Source of the DNA: Shewanella sp. CG12_big_fil_rev_8_21_14_0_65_47_15
Lineage (GTDB): Bacteria > Pseudomonadota > Gammaproteobacteria > Enterobacterales > Shewanellaceae
NCBI RefSeq assembly: GCF_002783505.1
Contig: NZ_PFGL01000064.1
Span: 1 to 64,000, forward strand
Direction of reading: 5' to 3'
Length of the DNA stretch: 64,000 nucleotides
Below, piece after piece: positions 26,581 to 36,685 of the stretch. Position 1 is the stretch's first letter, and each line of letters opens with the position of its first letter. Position numbers and translations under genes: made by a program. The notes under the pieces were generated by a model that searched no databases, was not told where the DNA came from, and saw only the letters and a program-made list of their open reading frames with translations.

Positions 26581-27611
26581 TATTTTACACTAATTTGTTG
26601 GGGATGCTTAATTCTCTCCGATAAATGCACAACAGAAATGCCAAAATAGTCAGAGCTATCACTGTCATTGTTATCCCAATGCAGCAAGGCACGATAATTG
26701 CCGTACACTAAATATTTTCGCCCTTTTACCCCATCGGGCATAATCAGTGAGGCGTCGATATCTTCACGATTGGGGAGATCGGTATTATCAAATTTGCGAA
26801 TACCCAGAGCTTGCCACTTAGCTAAGGATTGACGTTTATCCAAACCCACTAGCGCTAACTCTATAGTGGCAGGTGCTTGCACTTGTCTCCCCCAGGTATC
26901 ATCCCCTTTCCAGCCTTGCTGTTTAAGCAGATTTGCAGCAGTGGCAAAAGCATCACTTAGGTTCCCCCAAATATCTTTCTTACCATCGCCGTCACCATCT
27001 TGGGCATAGGCAAGGAAATCAGTTGGCATTATCTGGGTTTGTCCCATAGCACCGTTCCAATTGCTTTTAAGATCGTGAAACCCCAAATGATCTTTATCCA
27101 TTATCGACAATGCGGCCATAAATTCCTTTTGGTAAAAGTCTTGCCGCTCGCCATTAAAGGCCTGTGATGCCGTCACAGATAATACGGGGTAATCCCCAGC
27201 CGTTTCACCAAAATCGGCGACTAATCCCCACAATGCGACCAAAAACCTTGGCTGAACTTGGTATTTATCAGCGAGACGATTGAGCACTTGCTCATGTTCT
27301 TTAAACAAAACCCGTGCGGTGTTCACTTTCCACTCGGGTACCACTTCGGGTAAGAAAGTGTCGAGATTTTTAGCATTTTCCGATTTGGTATTGTCCGCGA
27401 CTACGGCTTTTTTAAAACGTTTTATCTGGGGAAAAGCGGTATCTAAGGTGGCTTGGCTAATACCCTTTGCACTCGCTTCTTGCTTTAACTGCATAAGATA
27501 ATCGTTAAAACTAAGATCCACTCGGTGCTCTTGCCCCAATACTGGCAAGCTGATCAAGGACAATATGGCGAATGTACATGCGGCAACACGGTAAATGATG
27601 GTTTTTAGCAT
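26580..27611 (-). CDS. MltB-like lytic transglycosylase homologue lacking the catalytic Glu
   Basis: Exported protein (signal peptide ending SLPVLG-QE) with the SltB/MltB domain: [22 protein letters not shown] opening (shown in part elsewhere), [13 protein letters not shown], the [20 protein letters not shown] segment, and [23 protein letters not shown]. The family's catalytic motif is WG-x-E-[ST]-x-[FY]-G. Here residues 128-135 read WGLVADFG, so Val131 (codon GTC) stands where the catalytic glutamate belongs. Everything around it is intact and the frame is open, so it may be a non-catalytic scaffold, use another acid, or be recently inactivated. There is no lipobox, so it is soluble periplasmic. 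Confidence 0.82.
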   Translation of the reverse strand: MLKTIIYRVAACTFAILSLISLPVLGQEHRVDLSFNDYLMQLKQEASAKGISQATLDTAFPQIKRFKKAVVADNTKSENAKNLDTFLPEVVPEWKVNTARVLFKEHEQVLNRLADKYQVQPRFLVALWGLVADFGETAGDYPVLSVTASQAFNGERQDFYQKEFMAALSIMDKDHLGFHDLKSNWNGAMGQTQIMPTDFLAYAQDGDGDGKKDIWGNLSDAFATAANLLKQQGWKGDDTWGRQVQAPATIELALVGLDKRQSLAKWQALGIRKFDNTDLPNREDIDASLIMPDGVKGRKYLVYGNYRALLHWDNNDSDSSDYFGISVVHLSERIKHPQQISVK

Positions 27612-27635
27612 ATCCCTTTCCGCTGTGATTAATTA

Positions 27636-27914
27636 TCAGTCTTTGATCCCAAGGCTGCGTTTATGCTCGGCCAATAAATTAACCTGTGGCGGCGGAATTT
27701 GTAAATAGTAACCCTTATCTTCCATTGCTGCTCTGACCTTATGAATATCTGCCATCCCTAATGACTCACGTTTAGCGATAGGAAATACCATCACTAATTG
27801 TGGCACACCAAACATGTCCATCAAGGCAACGGGGACATCTTCAAAACAATCTCGTTTCTTCACGAATAAGTAAGTGTCAGCCTTTCGACTACTTTTATAA
27901 ACGGCACATAGCAT
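27636..27914 (-). CDS. ycgL: YcgL-domain protein (UPF0745)
   Basis: Small conserved protein of unknown function with the YcgL signature (YKSSRKADTYLFV; FGVPQLVMVFPI; KGYYLQIPPPQVNLLAEH). At 92 residues from the chosen ATG (MLCAVYK) it starts where E. coli YcgL begins its homology. An ATG 13 codons upstream (27953) is also possible and cannot be excluded, because neither start has a strong ribosome binding site. Divergent from minC, as in E. coli and relatives. Confidence 0.88.
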   Translation of the reverse strand: MLCAVYKSSRKADTYLFVKKRDCFEDVPVALMDMFGVPQLVMVFPIAKRESLGMADIHKVRAAMEDKGYYLQIPPPQVNLLAEHKRSLGIKD

Positions 27915-28037
27915 AAGTGTATCAATATCCAATAGTTCAAACTTGCCAGTCAAGAGGGCACACTATAACATGGTCGCCTAGTAATTTAATTGTAAAATCA
28001 GCGAACCGACTGATGATTTCTTAAGAAGAGTGCCGGG

Positions 28038-28703
28038 ATGTCAAAACCTAGCTTAGAGTTAAAAGGTGCTTCTTTTACTCTTTCAGTACTTCATATTAAT
28101 AGCAGCGACTTACATGCTGTCATGGCTGAATTAGATAGCAAATTGGCACAAGCCCCTCAATTCTTTCTGGGTGCTCCCTTAGTTGTTAATCTGAGTGCCA
28201 TCCAAGATAACGATTTCAATTTACATGGCTTAAAAGAGTTATTGCTTTCCCGTCAATTAGTGATTGTGGGGATCACGGGGGCCACAACCGTGCTCAGCAA
28301 TCAGGCTAAAACTCTTGGGTTAGCCATTGTAAAAGCGGGTAAACAGAGCACTACCCCACCCCCTGCGCCGCGTCAAACCAAGATAGTTAAGCAAAATATC
28401 CGCTCGGGTCAGCAGGTCTATGCAAAAAATGGTGATTTAATCATATTTGGTGCCGTAGGCAATGGCGCTGAAGTCATTGCCGATGGTAGCATTCATATCT
28501 ATGGCGCATTACGGGGAAAAGCCATGGCTGGCGCGGCGGGAGATCCCACTGCAGTCATCATAGCCCACTCGCTCGAGGCCGAACTCGTTTCGATAGCAGG
28601 GCAATATTGGCTCGCTGAAAATCTACAACAACATAGCTCAGATAAAAGCGGCTGCATTCGCTTAAATGGCGAGTCGCTTATGGTTGAATCATTGCCCCTC
28701 TAA
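28038..28703 (+). CDS. minC: Septum site-determining protein MinC
   Basis: Inhibits FtsZ ring assembly away from midcell. The N-terminal MinC_N domain (about 1-100) is followed by a Pro-rich linker ([13 protein letters not shown]) and the beta-helical MinC_C domain ([22 protein letters not shown]...[16 protein letters not shown]), which binds MinD. At 221 residues it is close to E. coli (231). First gene of minCDE. Confidence 0.95.
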   Translation: MSKPSLELKGASFTLSVLHINSSDLHAVMAELDSKLAQAPQFFLGAPLVVNLSAIQDNDFNLHGLKELLLSRQLVIVGITGATTVLSNQAKTLGLAIVKAGKQSTTPPPAPRQTKIVKQNIRSGQQVYAKNGDLIIFGAVGNGAEVIADGSIHIYGALRGKAMAGAAGDPTAVIIAHSLEAELVSIAGQYWLAENLQQHSSDKSGCIRLNGESLMVESLPL

Positions 28704-28730
28704 ATGGCAGAACAAAGGATAGAGAGAAAC

Positions 28731-29540
28731 ATGGCACAAATTATTGTTGTCACTTCAGGTAAAGGCGGTGTAGGTAAAACCACATCGAGTGCTGCGATCG
28801 CCACAGGACTCGCAATGCAAGGACACAAGACTGTCGTTATCGATTTCGATATCGGCTTACGAAATCTCGATTTGATCATGGGCTGCGAGCGCCGTGTCGT
28901 TTATGACTTCGTCAATGTGATCAACGGTGAAGCCAATCTTAATCAGGCGCTGATCAAAGATAAGCGCTGCGAAAAACTGTTTGTGCTGCCCGCATCGCAG
29001 ACCCGGGATAAAGATGCACTGACCAAAGAAGGCGTGGGCCGGGTGCTCGACGATTTGGCCAAAGACTTTGAATTTATCATCTGTGACTCCCCAGCGGGGA
29101 TTGAGCAAGGCGCTATGATGGCACTGTATTTTGCCGATATCGCCATTGTCACCACCAACCCAGAAGTGAGTTCGGTGCGCGACTCAGATCGCATTTTAGG
29201 TATGTTGCAGAGCAAATCCCGCCGCGCCGAGCTGAATCTAGAACCGATAAAAGAGTTTTTACTGCTGACGCGTTATTCACCGAGCCGCGTAAAATCCGGT
29301 GAGATGTTAAGCGTTGATGATGTGAAAGAAATCCTTGCAATTGAATTGTTAGGTGTGATCCCTGAGTCACAATCTGTACTCAAAGCTTCAAACTCAGGCG
29401 TGCCGGTGATTATCGATCAAGAAAGTGATGCGGGCCTCGCCTACAGCGACACGGTCGCGCGCCTATTGGGTGAAGATGTCCCAGTACGCTTTATTACGGA
29501 AGAGAAGAAAGGTTTCTTACAACGGATATTTGGTAGCTAA
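28731..29540 (+). CDS. minD: Septum site-determining ATPase MinD
   Basis: Membrane-associated ATPase that recruits MinC and oscillates with MinE. Deviant Walker A KGGVGKTT (residues 11-18, signature Lys11), switch region [11 protein letters not shown] and Walker B-like [11 protein letters not shown]. The C-terminal amphipathic membrane-targeting helix [12 protein letters not shown] is present. At 269 residues it is the standard length. The ATG at 28731 is used; an ATG directly after the minC stop would add nine residues not found in the family. Confidence 0.96.
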   Translation: MAQIIVVTSGKGGVGKTTSSAAIATGLAMQGHKTVVIDFDIGLRNLDLIMGCERRVVYDFVNVINGEANLNQALIKDKRCEKLFVLPASQTRDKDALTKEGVGRVLDDLAKDFEFIICDSPAGIEQGAMMALYFADIAIVTTNPEVSSVRDSDRILGMLQSKSRRAELNLEPIKEFLLLTRYSPSRVKSGEMLSVDDVKEILAIELLGVIPESQSVLKASNSGVPVIIDQESDAGLAYSDTVARLLGEDVPVRFITEEKKGFLQRIFGS

Positions 29541-29542
29541 TT

Positions 29543-29800
29543 ATGTCTTTACTCGACTATTTCAAAAGCAAGAAAAAACCTAGCACTGCGGTAATGGCAA
29601 AAGAGCGCCTACAAATTATTGTGGCTCATCAACGTGGTCAGCGAGACACCCCCGATTATTTTCCACAGATGAAACAAGAAATTATTGCTGTTATTCGCAA
29701 ATATGTGCAGATTTCTGATGATCAAGTGTCTGTGCAGTTAGATCAAAACGACGATAATCTGTCGGTACTCGAACTTAACGTCACTCTGCCCGACAGATAA
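29543..29800 (+). CDS. minE: Cell division topological specificity factor MinE
   Basis: Stimulates MinD ATPase and drives Min oscillation. The N-terminal membrane-binding and anti-MinCD helix ([31 protein letters not shown]) is followed by the dimerisation domain. At 85 residues it is normal. Two bases separate it from minD, so it is in the same operon, which ends at the terminator at 29866. Confidence 0.95.
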   Translation: MSLLDYFKSKKKPSTAVMAKERLQIIVAHQRGQRDTPDYFPQMKQEIIAVIRKYVQISDDQVSVQLDQNDDNLSVLELNVTLPDR

Positions 29801-29865
29801 GTTGAGCGGCTCCCAAGCTGGCTCAAGGTGTGAGTTTCGTCAGCTTGAGCTGGTTTGGGTATATT

Positions 29866-29894
29866 CGTCATCCCTATTGGGGATGACGTTTTTT
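29866..29894 (+). terminator. Intrinsic terminator of minCDE
   Basis: CGTCATCCC / GGGATGACG stem with a 5-base loop followed by six T residues. Confidence 0.88.
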
Positions 29895-29915
29895 GTCGCC
29901 TGCATTTTACACAGA

Positions 29916-31025
29916 CTACAGCTCAAGTTTTGCCAACGACTGCGCGGCTAATTCACCACGCCAGCCACCTAACACTGCGGGTAAGTCCCCCTGTTGATTA
30001 TCCCAACGCCACTGTAGATATTCATGGATATGCCGTTTAGACGCTAACATTTCCTGTGGAACTTCATGGTGTTCACACAATTCAGTCAAACAGGTTTTAA
30101 TGCTCTTAAAAGCCGATTTGTAGCCGGATTTTAAGGCTAATACATCGACTAACTCGGGTAGATTGACCAGATCCGCCGTTTGCATTATTCGCAGTATCTC
30201 TTTACCGTGAATACGCTTTTCCTGCTCGGTTAAGTCATTGAGTTTAATTAGCTCGGCGATGCTTTTAGGCTGTTTTTTCGCAAGGGCTATCAACCCATGG
30301 TCCTTAATCACAAACCCTAAGGCGAGATCCCGGGCTAAGGCTTTTTCAAGGCGCCACTTAGCTAACACCTTAAGATAGGCTAATTGGATCTCATTCAATT
30401 GAAAGGCATTTTTAACCTTTAAATAGGCGGTGTCTAGATCCGGGGCAGCTAAACGCCCCTCTGTCATCCGCTGGCCTTCCTCGTATAACCAAGCTAATCG
30501 CCCCTGGGCACTCAATTTGGCTTCAAGTTGCGGATAGAGTTGATATAAGAACAGAACATCATTGGCCGCGTAGGTCAGTTGCGCTTCGCTTAAGGGACGT
30601 CGCATCCAATCGGTACGGGATTCACCCTTATCGATGACTTCATTAAGACAGGTTTCCACCAGCTTGGCATAACCCACCCCATGGCCCATACCACACAAAG
30701 AGGCGGCAATCTGACTATCAAACAGTGGCGAAGGCTGGCATTGACCATAATGGGCAAACACCTCTAAGTCTTCACTGCAAGAATGCACTAACTTGATAAT
30801 ATTGGGATCATCGAGCAAGGCCCAAAACTGCGATAGATCGGGTAATGCCACCGGATCGATCAAGGCCAAGGTGTGGCCATCATAGGCTTGAATGAGCCCT
30901 AATTTTGCATAATAAGTACGGGTACGAACAAACTCGGTATCTAAAACGAGTATTTTACTCTGTTGATATTGGGCGACGAGGGCATTTAGGCTCGCTGCAT
31001 CGCTCACATACTGAAACGCTGACAA
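29916..31025 (-). CDS. rnd: Ribonuclease D
   Basis: 3'-5' exoribonuclease involved in tRNA 3' maturation. DEDDy motifs: VLDTEFVRTRTYYAKLGLIQ (Exo I), VHSCSEDLEVF (Exo II), and TYAANDVLFLYQLY (Exo III with Tyr). HRDC domain(s) follow from about residue 200. The proposed start is the TTG at 31025 (reading LSAFQYVSD), which has GGAG six bases upstream and aligns with the E. coli Rnd N-terminus. An in-frame TTG at 31052 has no ribosome binding site. 369 residues. Confidence 0.92.
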   Translation of the reverse strand: MSAFQYVSDAASLNALVAQYQQSKILVLDTEFVRTRTYYAKLGLIQAYDGHTLALIDPVALPDLSQFWALLDDPNIIKLVHSCSEDLEVFAHYGQCQPSPLFDSQIAASLCGMGHGVGYAKLVETCLNEVIDKGESRTDWMRRPLSEAQLTYAANDVLFLYQLYPQLEAKLSAQGRLAWLYEEGQRMTEGRLAAPDLDTAYLKVKNAFQLNEIQLAYLKVLAKWRLEKALARDLALGFVIKDHGLIALAKKQPKSIAELIKLNDLTEQEKRIHGKEILRIMQTADLVNLPELVDVLALKSGYKSAFKSIKTCLTELCEHHEVPQEMLASKRHIHEYLQWRWDNQQGDLPAVLGGWRGELAAQSLAKLEL

Positions 31026-31062
31026 ATTCTTCTCCAGTTCCTGTGGGGTCAATCACAGTCCA

Positions 31063-31092
31063 TAAAAACAAAAGCCGGCTAATTGCCGGCTT
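31063..31092 (-). terminator. Intrinsic terminator of fadD
   Basis: AAGCCGGC-aatta-GCCGGCTT followed on the minus strand by TTGTTTTTA, just after the fadD stop and before rnd. Confidence 0.87.
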
Positions 31093-31097
31093 CAATC

Positions 31098-32771
31098 CTA
31101 CGCACGCTTAGCTTCGTCTCTAAGCTCTCGTCGCAAGATCTTACCCACGTTGGTTTTAGGTAACTCGTTCCTAAATTCTACCAGCTTCGGTACTTTATAT
31201 CCCGTTAAATGAATACGACAATGCTTAATGATGTCATCTGCGGTTAACGATTTATCTTTTGCCACCACAAAAACCTTCACTAATTCACCACTAGCATCGT
31301 TGGGGACACCCACGGCGGCCACTTCGATGACCTTAGGATGCAGGGCGACCACCTCTTCCACTTCATTAGGGAAGACGTTAAAGCCAGAAACCAAAATCAT
31401 GTCTTTTTTACGATCGACGATATAGAAAAAGCCTTGCTCATCCATGTAGCCTATGTCGCCCGTGGCTAACCAGCCATCTTTATCGATCACTTTGGCCGTT
31501 TCCTCTGGGCGTTGCCAGTAGCCTTTCATCACCTGCGGGCCTTTACCAAACAACTCTCCAGTTTCGCCTTGAGCTAAGGTGTTACCGTCGTCATCGCGGA
31601 TCTGGATAAGTGTCGAGGGTGCAGGGAAACCAATTGAACCGTTGTAACCGTCTAAATTATATGGGCAACAGGTTAATAAGGGTGAGGCTTCAGTCAGACC
31701 ATAGCCTTCGAGCAAACGGGTCTTAGTAATAGCTTGCCACTTATCGGCCACGGCTCTTTGTACCGCCATGCCACCGCCAATCGACAATTTTAGACGGGAA
31801 AAATCCAGTTGAGAAAAATCTTCACTGTTGACTAGGGCATTAAATAAGGTATTCACCCCAGTTAATGCGGTAAAAGGGTATTTTTTAAGTTCAGCGACAA
31901 AGGCTGGAATATCACGGGGATTAGTGATCAGCAGGTTCTGACTCCCCTTGTGCAGAAACAACAGGCAATTCACTGTTAAGGCAAAAATATGGTACAGAGG
32001 TAATGCCGTCACCACAAACTCACTGCCATCATTTAAGGCGGGCGAATAGGCACCATCGGCCTGCAGCACGTTAGCAACCACGTTCCCATGGGTCAGCATC
32101 GCGCCTTTAGATACCCCAGTTGTACCACCGGTATATTGCAAAAAGGCAAGATCATCATTAGTGATAACGGGTTTGACATACTGCATGCGTCGTCCACGGG
32201 ACAGTGTGTCACGCATTGAAAGTGCGTGGGGTAAATCGTATTTAGGCACCAGTTTTTTTATATATTTAACAACAAAGTTTACTAAAGTGCGTTTGGGCGC
32301 GCTCAGCAGATCGCCAAGGCCGGTAATGATCACACTCTTAACCGGAGTCTGGTCAACCACTTCTTCTAAGGTGCGGGCAAAGTTTGAGACCACGACAATG
32401 GCTTTCGCACCAGAATCGATCAGTTGATGCTTAAGCTCGCGGGGAGTATAGAGAGGATTGACGTTAACGACCACCATTCCTGCACGTAAAATTCCGAAGA
32501 GGGCAATGGGATATTGCAGTAAATTTGGCATCATCAAGGCAACACGATCGCCCTTTTCGAGCTTTAATTCATTTTGTAAATAGGCAGCAAAAGCACGGCT
32601 GTGCTCTTCTAATTTACGGTACGTGAGTGTCGCCCCCATGTTGATAAATGCAGGTTGATCTTCATACTTAGCCACCGCCGTCTCAAACATATCGACGAGT
32701 GATGAATATTGATCCACATTTATCTCAGCAGGCACATCTTTTGGTAAATGATTAATCCAAGGCTGATCCAC
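31098..32771 (-). CDS. fadD: Long-chain-fatty-acid--CoA ligase
   Basis: Activates imported fatty acids to acyl-CoA using ATP (AMP-forming). ANL-superfamily motifs: P-loop [25 protein letters not shown], the fatty-acyl signature [20 protein letters not shown], and the catalytic Lys in [15 protein letters not shown]. At 557 residues it matches E. coli FadD (561). GTG start at 32771 with TAGGAG upstream. A CTCGT-N10-ACGAG inverted repeat at 32879-32898 could be a regulatory site. It works directly ahead of FadE. Confidence 0.95.
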   Translation of the reverse strand: MDQPWINHLPKDVPAEINVDQYSSLVDMFETAVAKYEDQPAFINMGATLTYRKLEEHSRAFAAYLQNELKLEKGDRVALMMPNLLQYPIALFGILRAGMVVVNVNPLYTPRELKHQLIDSGAKAIVVVSNFARTLEEVVDQTPVKSVIITGLGDLLSAPKRTLVNFVVKYIKKLVPKYDLPHALSMRDTLSRGRRMQYVKPVITNDDLAFLQYTGGTTGVSKGAMLTHGNVVANVLQADGAYSPALNDGSEFVVTALPLYHIFALTVNCLLFLHKGSQNLLITNPRDIPAFVAELKKYPFTALTGVNTLFNALVNSEDFSQLDFSRLKLSIGGGMAVQRAVADKWQAITKTRLLEGYGLTEASPLLTCCPYNLDGYNGSIGFPAPSTLIQIRDDDGNTLAQGETGELFGKGPQVMKGYWQRPEETAKVIDKDGWLATGDIGYMDEQGFFYIVDRKKDMILVSGFNVFPNEVEEVVALHPKVIEVAAVGVPNDASGELVKVFVVAKDKSLTADDIIKHCRIHLTGYKVPKLVEFRNELPKTNVGKILRRELRDEAKRA

Positions 32772-32969
32772 AACTCTCTCCTAAATCCCCACAACTGCGG
32801 AAACGGTATCCATACAACCGTCAACACTCGATAAATACCGAGTTAAAATACCGGCTTACATTTCTTGTTATTGATTAACTCGTCATAAATCATACGAGCG
32901 TTTTAATTTTGATCATCATCACATAAAAAAAACAAAAAACCTAGTGCCTTTTTGGGGTAGCAAAAGCCA

Positions 32970-33836
32970 TTATTCAACAAAGTCTCGGATCAACTGCGCT
33001 ACCCCCTGCGCATTATCCATATGAACATGGTGATCCCCCTCGATAATGTGTTCCGAAAGCTGTTTGAACCACATACGCGCCTTAGGCAACGCGCTCTGTA
33101 ATTGGCTAAATCCCTGTTTACCGCAAATCAATAGGGTTGCCACCGAGATATCCTGCATGAGTGCATCAACCTGAGCGAAAGTTAATCGCAGGGGGGAATC
33201 TAATTTCAACCTAGGATCGCTACGCCAACCTAATCCATTCATTTCGGAGCGCATATTGCGCTCAAGTAACAATCGACACCAAGGTTCTGCTAATCCCGTT
33301 AAGTGTGCCCTCGCTCGCACCGCGGTTTCGATACTGTCATAGATTTTTACCTGCCGATGCTGCTGAGTTAACTGCTTTTCATGCTGATAAAAACTCTTTC
33401 GTAAGCGCGCCTTCGCTTGCGTCGGTGATTCAAACAATGGACTTAAGGCTTCAATCAAAATCAGCCTATTGACCTTTTCAGGGAAGGCCGCCGTGTAGGC
33501 CGACGCAATGATCCCCCCGAGTGAATGCCCCACCATGGCGAGCGGTTTCTGTGGCAAGACAGTCAGCAAGGCGTCCAGATCATACAAGTAGTCAATCCAA
33601 TGCAGCGGATAATGACCAGGCCTGTGGTCTGAAAAACCATGTCCGGGCCAATCGATGGCAAGCACCTGATAATGAGGTAAAAACTCAGCGAGCGGTTCAA
33701 AACTATTGGCGTTATCTAACCAGCCATGTAAGGCAAGCAATAACGGTTTATCCCTCGCCCCCCATAATCGACCACTCAGTTTGATATGGGGTAATACAAA
33801 CTCAACTTGATTTTTGGGGGCGAAAGATTGCCACAT
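32970..33836 (-). CDS. Alpha/beta hydrolase
   Basis: Soluble hydrolase or esterase of the alpha/beta fold. Oxyanion region LLALHGWLDNANSF, nucleophile elbow GHSLGG (Ser105), and a C-terminal His in GDHHVHMD; an acidic residue between these completes the triad. 288 residues, no signal peptide. Similar to the YbfF/BioH-like serine hydrolases common next to fadD in Shewanella, but the substrate is unknown. Confidence 0.85.
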   Translation of the reverse strand: MWQSFAPKNQVEFVLPHIKLSGRLWGARDKPLLLALHGWLDNANSFEPLAEFLPHYQVLAIDWPGHGFSDHRPGHYPLHWIDYLYDLDALLTVLPQKPLAMVGHSLGGIIASAYTAAFPEKVNRLILIEALSPLFESPTQAKARLRKSFYQHEKQLTQQHRQVKIYDSIETAVRARAHLTGLAEPWCRLLLERNMRSEMNGLGWRSDPRLKLDSPLRLTFAQVDALMQDISVATLLICGKQGFSQLQSALPKARMWFKQLSEHIIEGDHHVHMDNAQGVAQLIRDFVE

Positions 33837-33857
33837 ATTGTCTCTGATGTCAGGTAA

Positions 33858-34670
33858 TTAACGTGCTTTTTTGATAAATTTGAGCGTCATGCGATCACTT
33901 TCACCGATCGCTTGGTATTTTGCTTTATCCGTATCGCCCAAGGCATATGAGGGGGGAAGTGTCCAAACACCCTTAGCGTAATCCTTAGTATCCTTCGGGT
34001 TGGCGTTGATCTCTGAACTTTGATCTAAGGTAAAACCGACTTTTTCGGCTAAGGCAATCATCTCGGTTTGATCCATATAACCGCTGCTAAAACTCATTCC
34101 TTTGTTGGCTCGGTGTTCAACGACACCAAATACCCCGCCGTCTTTGAGCACATTATAGGAGGCGGCAAAGACATTCTCCAATTGATCTACTGAGGCCCAG
34201 TTATGCAGATTACGGAAGGTTAACACCAGATCGGCACTGGCGTCGGCGCCGAGTTCCATCTTATGGGGCGGATCAAATGTGACTATTTTAGCCTTTCCAA
34301 ACAAGGCCTTATTTGCTGTCATCCAAGTTTCAAATTTTGTCCCTGCTTTAGCCAAATATCGACTCAATGAGGTGTCATTTGACGGTGCAGTCTCAAAACT
34401 GGCCGCAATATAGTGACCTTCTTTAGCTAAATAGGGCCCCAAAATTTCACTATACCAACCATTACCTGGCCAAAGTTCGACCACAGTTTGATTGGGGGAT
34501 ATACCAAAAAATGTCAGGGTTTCTGTGGGGTGACGATAGATATCTCGACTGGCGTTTTTAGCTTGACGGAATTCACTCTTGATAGCCTTGTCCAATCCAT
34601 CATCGGCGTGAACTATGCCGGAACACAGACCAGCAATGAGCATACTGGCGACTAATGTGACTTTTTTCAT
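33858..34670 (-). CDS. Exported class I SAM methyltransferase-like protein
   Basis: Methyltransferase fold behind a clear signal peptide (MKKVTLVASMLIAGLCSGIVHA-DD). The SAM-binding loop is in QTVVELWPGNGWYSEIL, and the acidic strand end (YIAASFETAP) and ADLVLTFRNLHNW resemble motifs II-III. A periplasmic methyltransferase has no obvious SAM supply, so this family (seen in several proteobacteria) may have another ligand. The start is the ATG at 34670 with AAGGAG upstream; a longer frame would hide the signal peptide. Confidence 0.78.
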   Translation of the reverse strand: MKKVTLVASMLIAGLCSGIVHADDGLDKAIKSEFRQAKNASRDIYRHPTETLTFFGISPNQTVVELWPGNGWYSEILGPYLAKEGHYIAASFETAPSNDTSLSRYLAKAGTKFETWMTANKALFGKAKIVTFDPPHKMELGADASADLVLTFRNLHNWASVDQLENVFAASYNVLKDGGVFGVVEHRANKGMSFSSGYMDQTEMIALAEKVGFTLDQSSEINANPKDTKDYAKGVWTLPPSYALGDTDKAKYQAIGESDRMTLKFIKKAR

Positions 34671-34809
34671 CGTAATTCTCCTTGGATACCGAACACTTAA
34701 GCTAGCAGCCAATGCTGAAAAATCCAAGGAATAGCACAATAAGTTCATGAGTTGCGGTGTAAATATTTGTGAAAATTACGCCTCAGCCAGTATCAAGAAT
34801 CAGGCTGGA

Positions 34810-35532
34810 TTAATGCCGAGTGGCTAAATCGACTCGGCGCCAAGCGAAGAATAAGGCGCAGGCGCTACAAAGTAGCCATAGGCTGACCCAAACCCATGCG
34901 GGGATCCATGAACGCTCGGCCAGCAATACCGCATCCCCTTGCCCATCCAATCCTAAGAGCACGGTTGGACTAGCCAGGGCATTGAGCATAATCATCATTC
35001 CTACGACCCGTAGAAACTGGGTTAATATTTTATTTTTATTCAGCTTTAATGGCAATAAAAAGATAATTGCTAACACGGCGAGTATGGCAAGCGTGAGAAC
35101 GTCCCGCCCCCAGAGCAATCCACTCAGCACGACTAATGCGCCAAGAAAGGCAAAACTGACTCGGATCCCTCTTGGCCAAGTTGCTAATAAGTAAATTAAA
35201 TATCCCCAACAGGCCGCCCCAAAATACCCAGCAAAACCAATCAACAGCGGCGAACCGCCTTGGCTAAAGCAAAAACCTGCCCCATTGGGGAACAGCTGAA
35301 TATGGCTCACAAGACCACCACTTAAGACGGTTGCAATACCATGGGATAACTCATGGAAATAACTCTCGAGCCATTTGAATGGCACACTGAGATAGGGTAT
35401 GCGAGTTAATAGCAAAGCCAAAACCAGTTCTATGATAAACAGTCCACGGCTTGGAATACCAGAGAAGGTCAAATCCGTTGGTTTTTGGGCAGAAAATGTT
35501 GGATCTGATGGTTTTTTTTGATTGTCAGGCAT
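34810..35532 (-). CDS. M50-type membrane metalloprotease-like protein
   Basis: Polytopic membrane protein (about six hydrophobic segments) with a zinc-protease motif HELSH in a membrane-proximal helix (ESYFHELSHGIATVLSGG), matching the peptidase M50B-like family. A second conserved element, FSQGGSPLLIGFAGYFGAACWG, would hold the third metal ligand region. The ATG at 35532 (MPDNQKK) overlaps the end of the preceding small gene by eight bases. An ATG two codons earlier or one at 35580 are alternatives. No PDZ domain or partner is seen, so the substrate is unknown. Confidence 0.75.
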   Translation of the reverse strand: MPDNQKKPSDPTFSAQKPTDLTFSGIPSRGLFIIELVLALLLTRIPYLSVPFKWLESYFHELSHGIATVLSGGLVSHIQLFPNGAGFCFSQGGSPLLIGFAGYFGAACWGYLIYLLATWPRGIRVSFAFLGALVVLSGLLWGRDVLTLAILAVLAIIFLLPLKLNKNKILTQFLRVVGMMIMLNALASPTVLLGLDGQGDAVLLAERSWIPAWVWVSLWLLCSACALFFAWRRVDLATRH

Positions 35533-35833
35533 ATACATCCACGCCCACCATTTGCTGAATTTCTTCACGCTTGGCGGCATGCTGGGTCTGTAGGTACTGG
35601 GCTATCGCCCCTTGGTGGCCACGGGTATCTTGCTCATACTCGAGCTGAGCACCGAGCCTTGACTGTAAATTTTTGGCAGAACGGGTGGAAGAGTCATCTA
35701 AATTTAGGGCGGCAACGGCATCTTGCTCAATCACTGGGCGTGACGATTCAGGCGCTGTAAGCCCCTGAGCAATAGCGGGTCTATTACTCGCTACGGCATT
35801 GGTCAAACTCATTTGATTCACATTTATCTGCAT
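35525..35833 (-). CDS. Small hypothetical protein
   Basis: 102 residues, hydrophilic, with no signal or membrane segment. The N-terminal half is Ala/Ser/Asn-rich and probably disordered; the C-terminal half (SRLGAQLEYEQDTRGHQGAI...KREEIQQMVGVDVYA) is probably helical, and its end resembles the Shewanella/Vibrio habit of small secreted or surface-associated helical proteins. I recognise no family. It overlaps the M50-type gene, suggesting co-transcription and translational coupling. Confidence 0.6.
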   Translation of the reverse strand: MQINVNQMSLTNAVASNRPAIAQGLTAPESSRPVIEQDAVAALNLDDSSTRSAKNLQSRLGAQLEYEQDTRGHQGAIAQYLQTQHAAKREEIQQMVGVDVYA

Positions 35834-35971
35834 CAAGATGCCTATATAAATACTTAGGTGAGTTCCAGTGTGTTACTTTCGCTAGCACACAACAGCGAAA
35901 CGAGGCCCAGTTTCTAACATCATAACGTCCTAGCGTCCTAACGCATTCGCATCGCCCCTATGATAAACAGA

Positions 35972-36685
35972 TTATTCACGGCCCGGTAACTTTTTCCATG
36001 TCACTGTATCACGTAAATACACAGGTTCAAGCTCATCGACCGAGGTTGTCAGCCCTGCTTTTATGGCCACATCTGCAAGTTTGAGCATAGCCCGCGCATC
36101 GGGATATTTCACGGCATTCAGCGCTAAAATCCCGGCGCCAAGTGCCAGTAAATCAGGATAAGCGTCAAACCCCGTGCCACATCCAACAATAGGTTGCTGG
36201 AGATTTAAAACAAGTTGCACCTCTGTGGGTGCACTCACGGCTTCTTCACCGACGAGCGTCGCAATCCCATCGACCGCCACAAATTGCCCCCAATACACTT
36301 CCCCCATACGGGCGTCGATAGTACAGAGCACTTGCTCGGCTTGATGTTCCGTTATCGCCATTTGCGCCATTGCCGCTAGGGTTGAAATACCTATCACAGG
36401 CAAATCTAACCCAAGGGCTAAGCCTTGAGTCATGCTGGTACAAATACGAATGCCGGTAAAACTACCTGGGCCGCGGCCATAGGCGATGGCATCGAGTTTA
36501 TCTAAGCCAATCCCCGCTTGCTTCAAAACCGAGTCCACCATAGGCAAGAGGCGCTGACTGTGCTCACGGGGCGCATCGGCCATTTCCGCAAAAATCTGCC
36601 CTTGATAGGAGAGCGCTGCCGAGCAGGCTTCGGTGCAAGTGTCTAATGCGAGAATACAAGCTGAGTATGATTGTGTTGTTGTCAT
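35972..36685 (-). CDS. tsaB: tRNA threonylcarbamoyladenosine biosynthesis protein TsaB
   Basis: Partner of TsaD and TsaE in making the universal t6A37 modification of ANN-decoding tRNAs; itself an inactive ASKHA-fold homologue of TsaD. Characteristic ILALDTCTEACSAAL opening, REHSQRLLPMVDSVL, and YGRGPGSFTGIRIC. 237 residues, close to E. coli YeaZ (231). Encoded alone on the minus strand. Confidence 0.94.
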   Translation of the reverse strand: MTTTQSYSACILALDTCTEACSAALSYQGQIFAEMADAPREHSQRLLPMVDSVLKQAGIGLDKLDAIAYGRGPGSFTGIRICTSMTQGLALGLDLPVIGISTLAAMAQMAITEHQAEQVLCTIDARMGEVYWGQFVAVDGIATLVGEEAVSAPTEVQLVLNLQQPIVGCGTGFDAYPDLLALGAGILALNAVKYPDARAMLKLADVAIKAGLTTSVDELEPVYLRDTVTWKKLPGRE

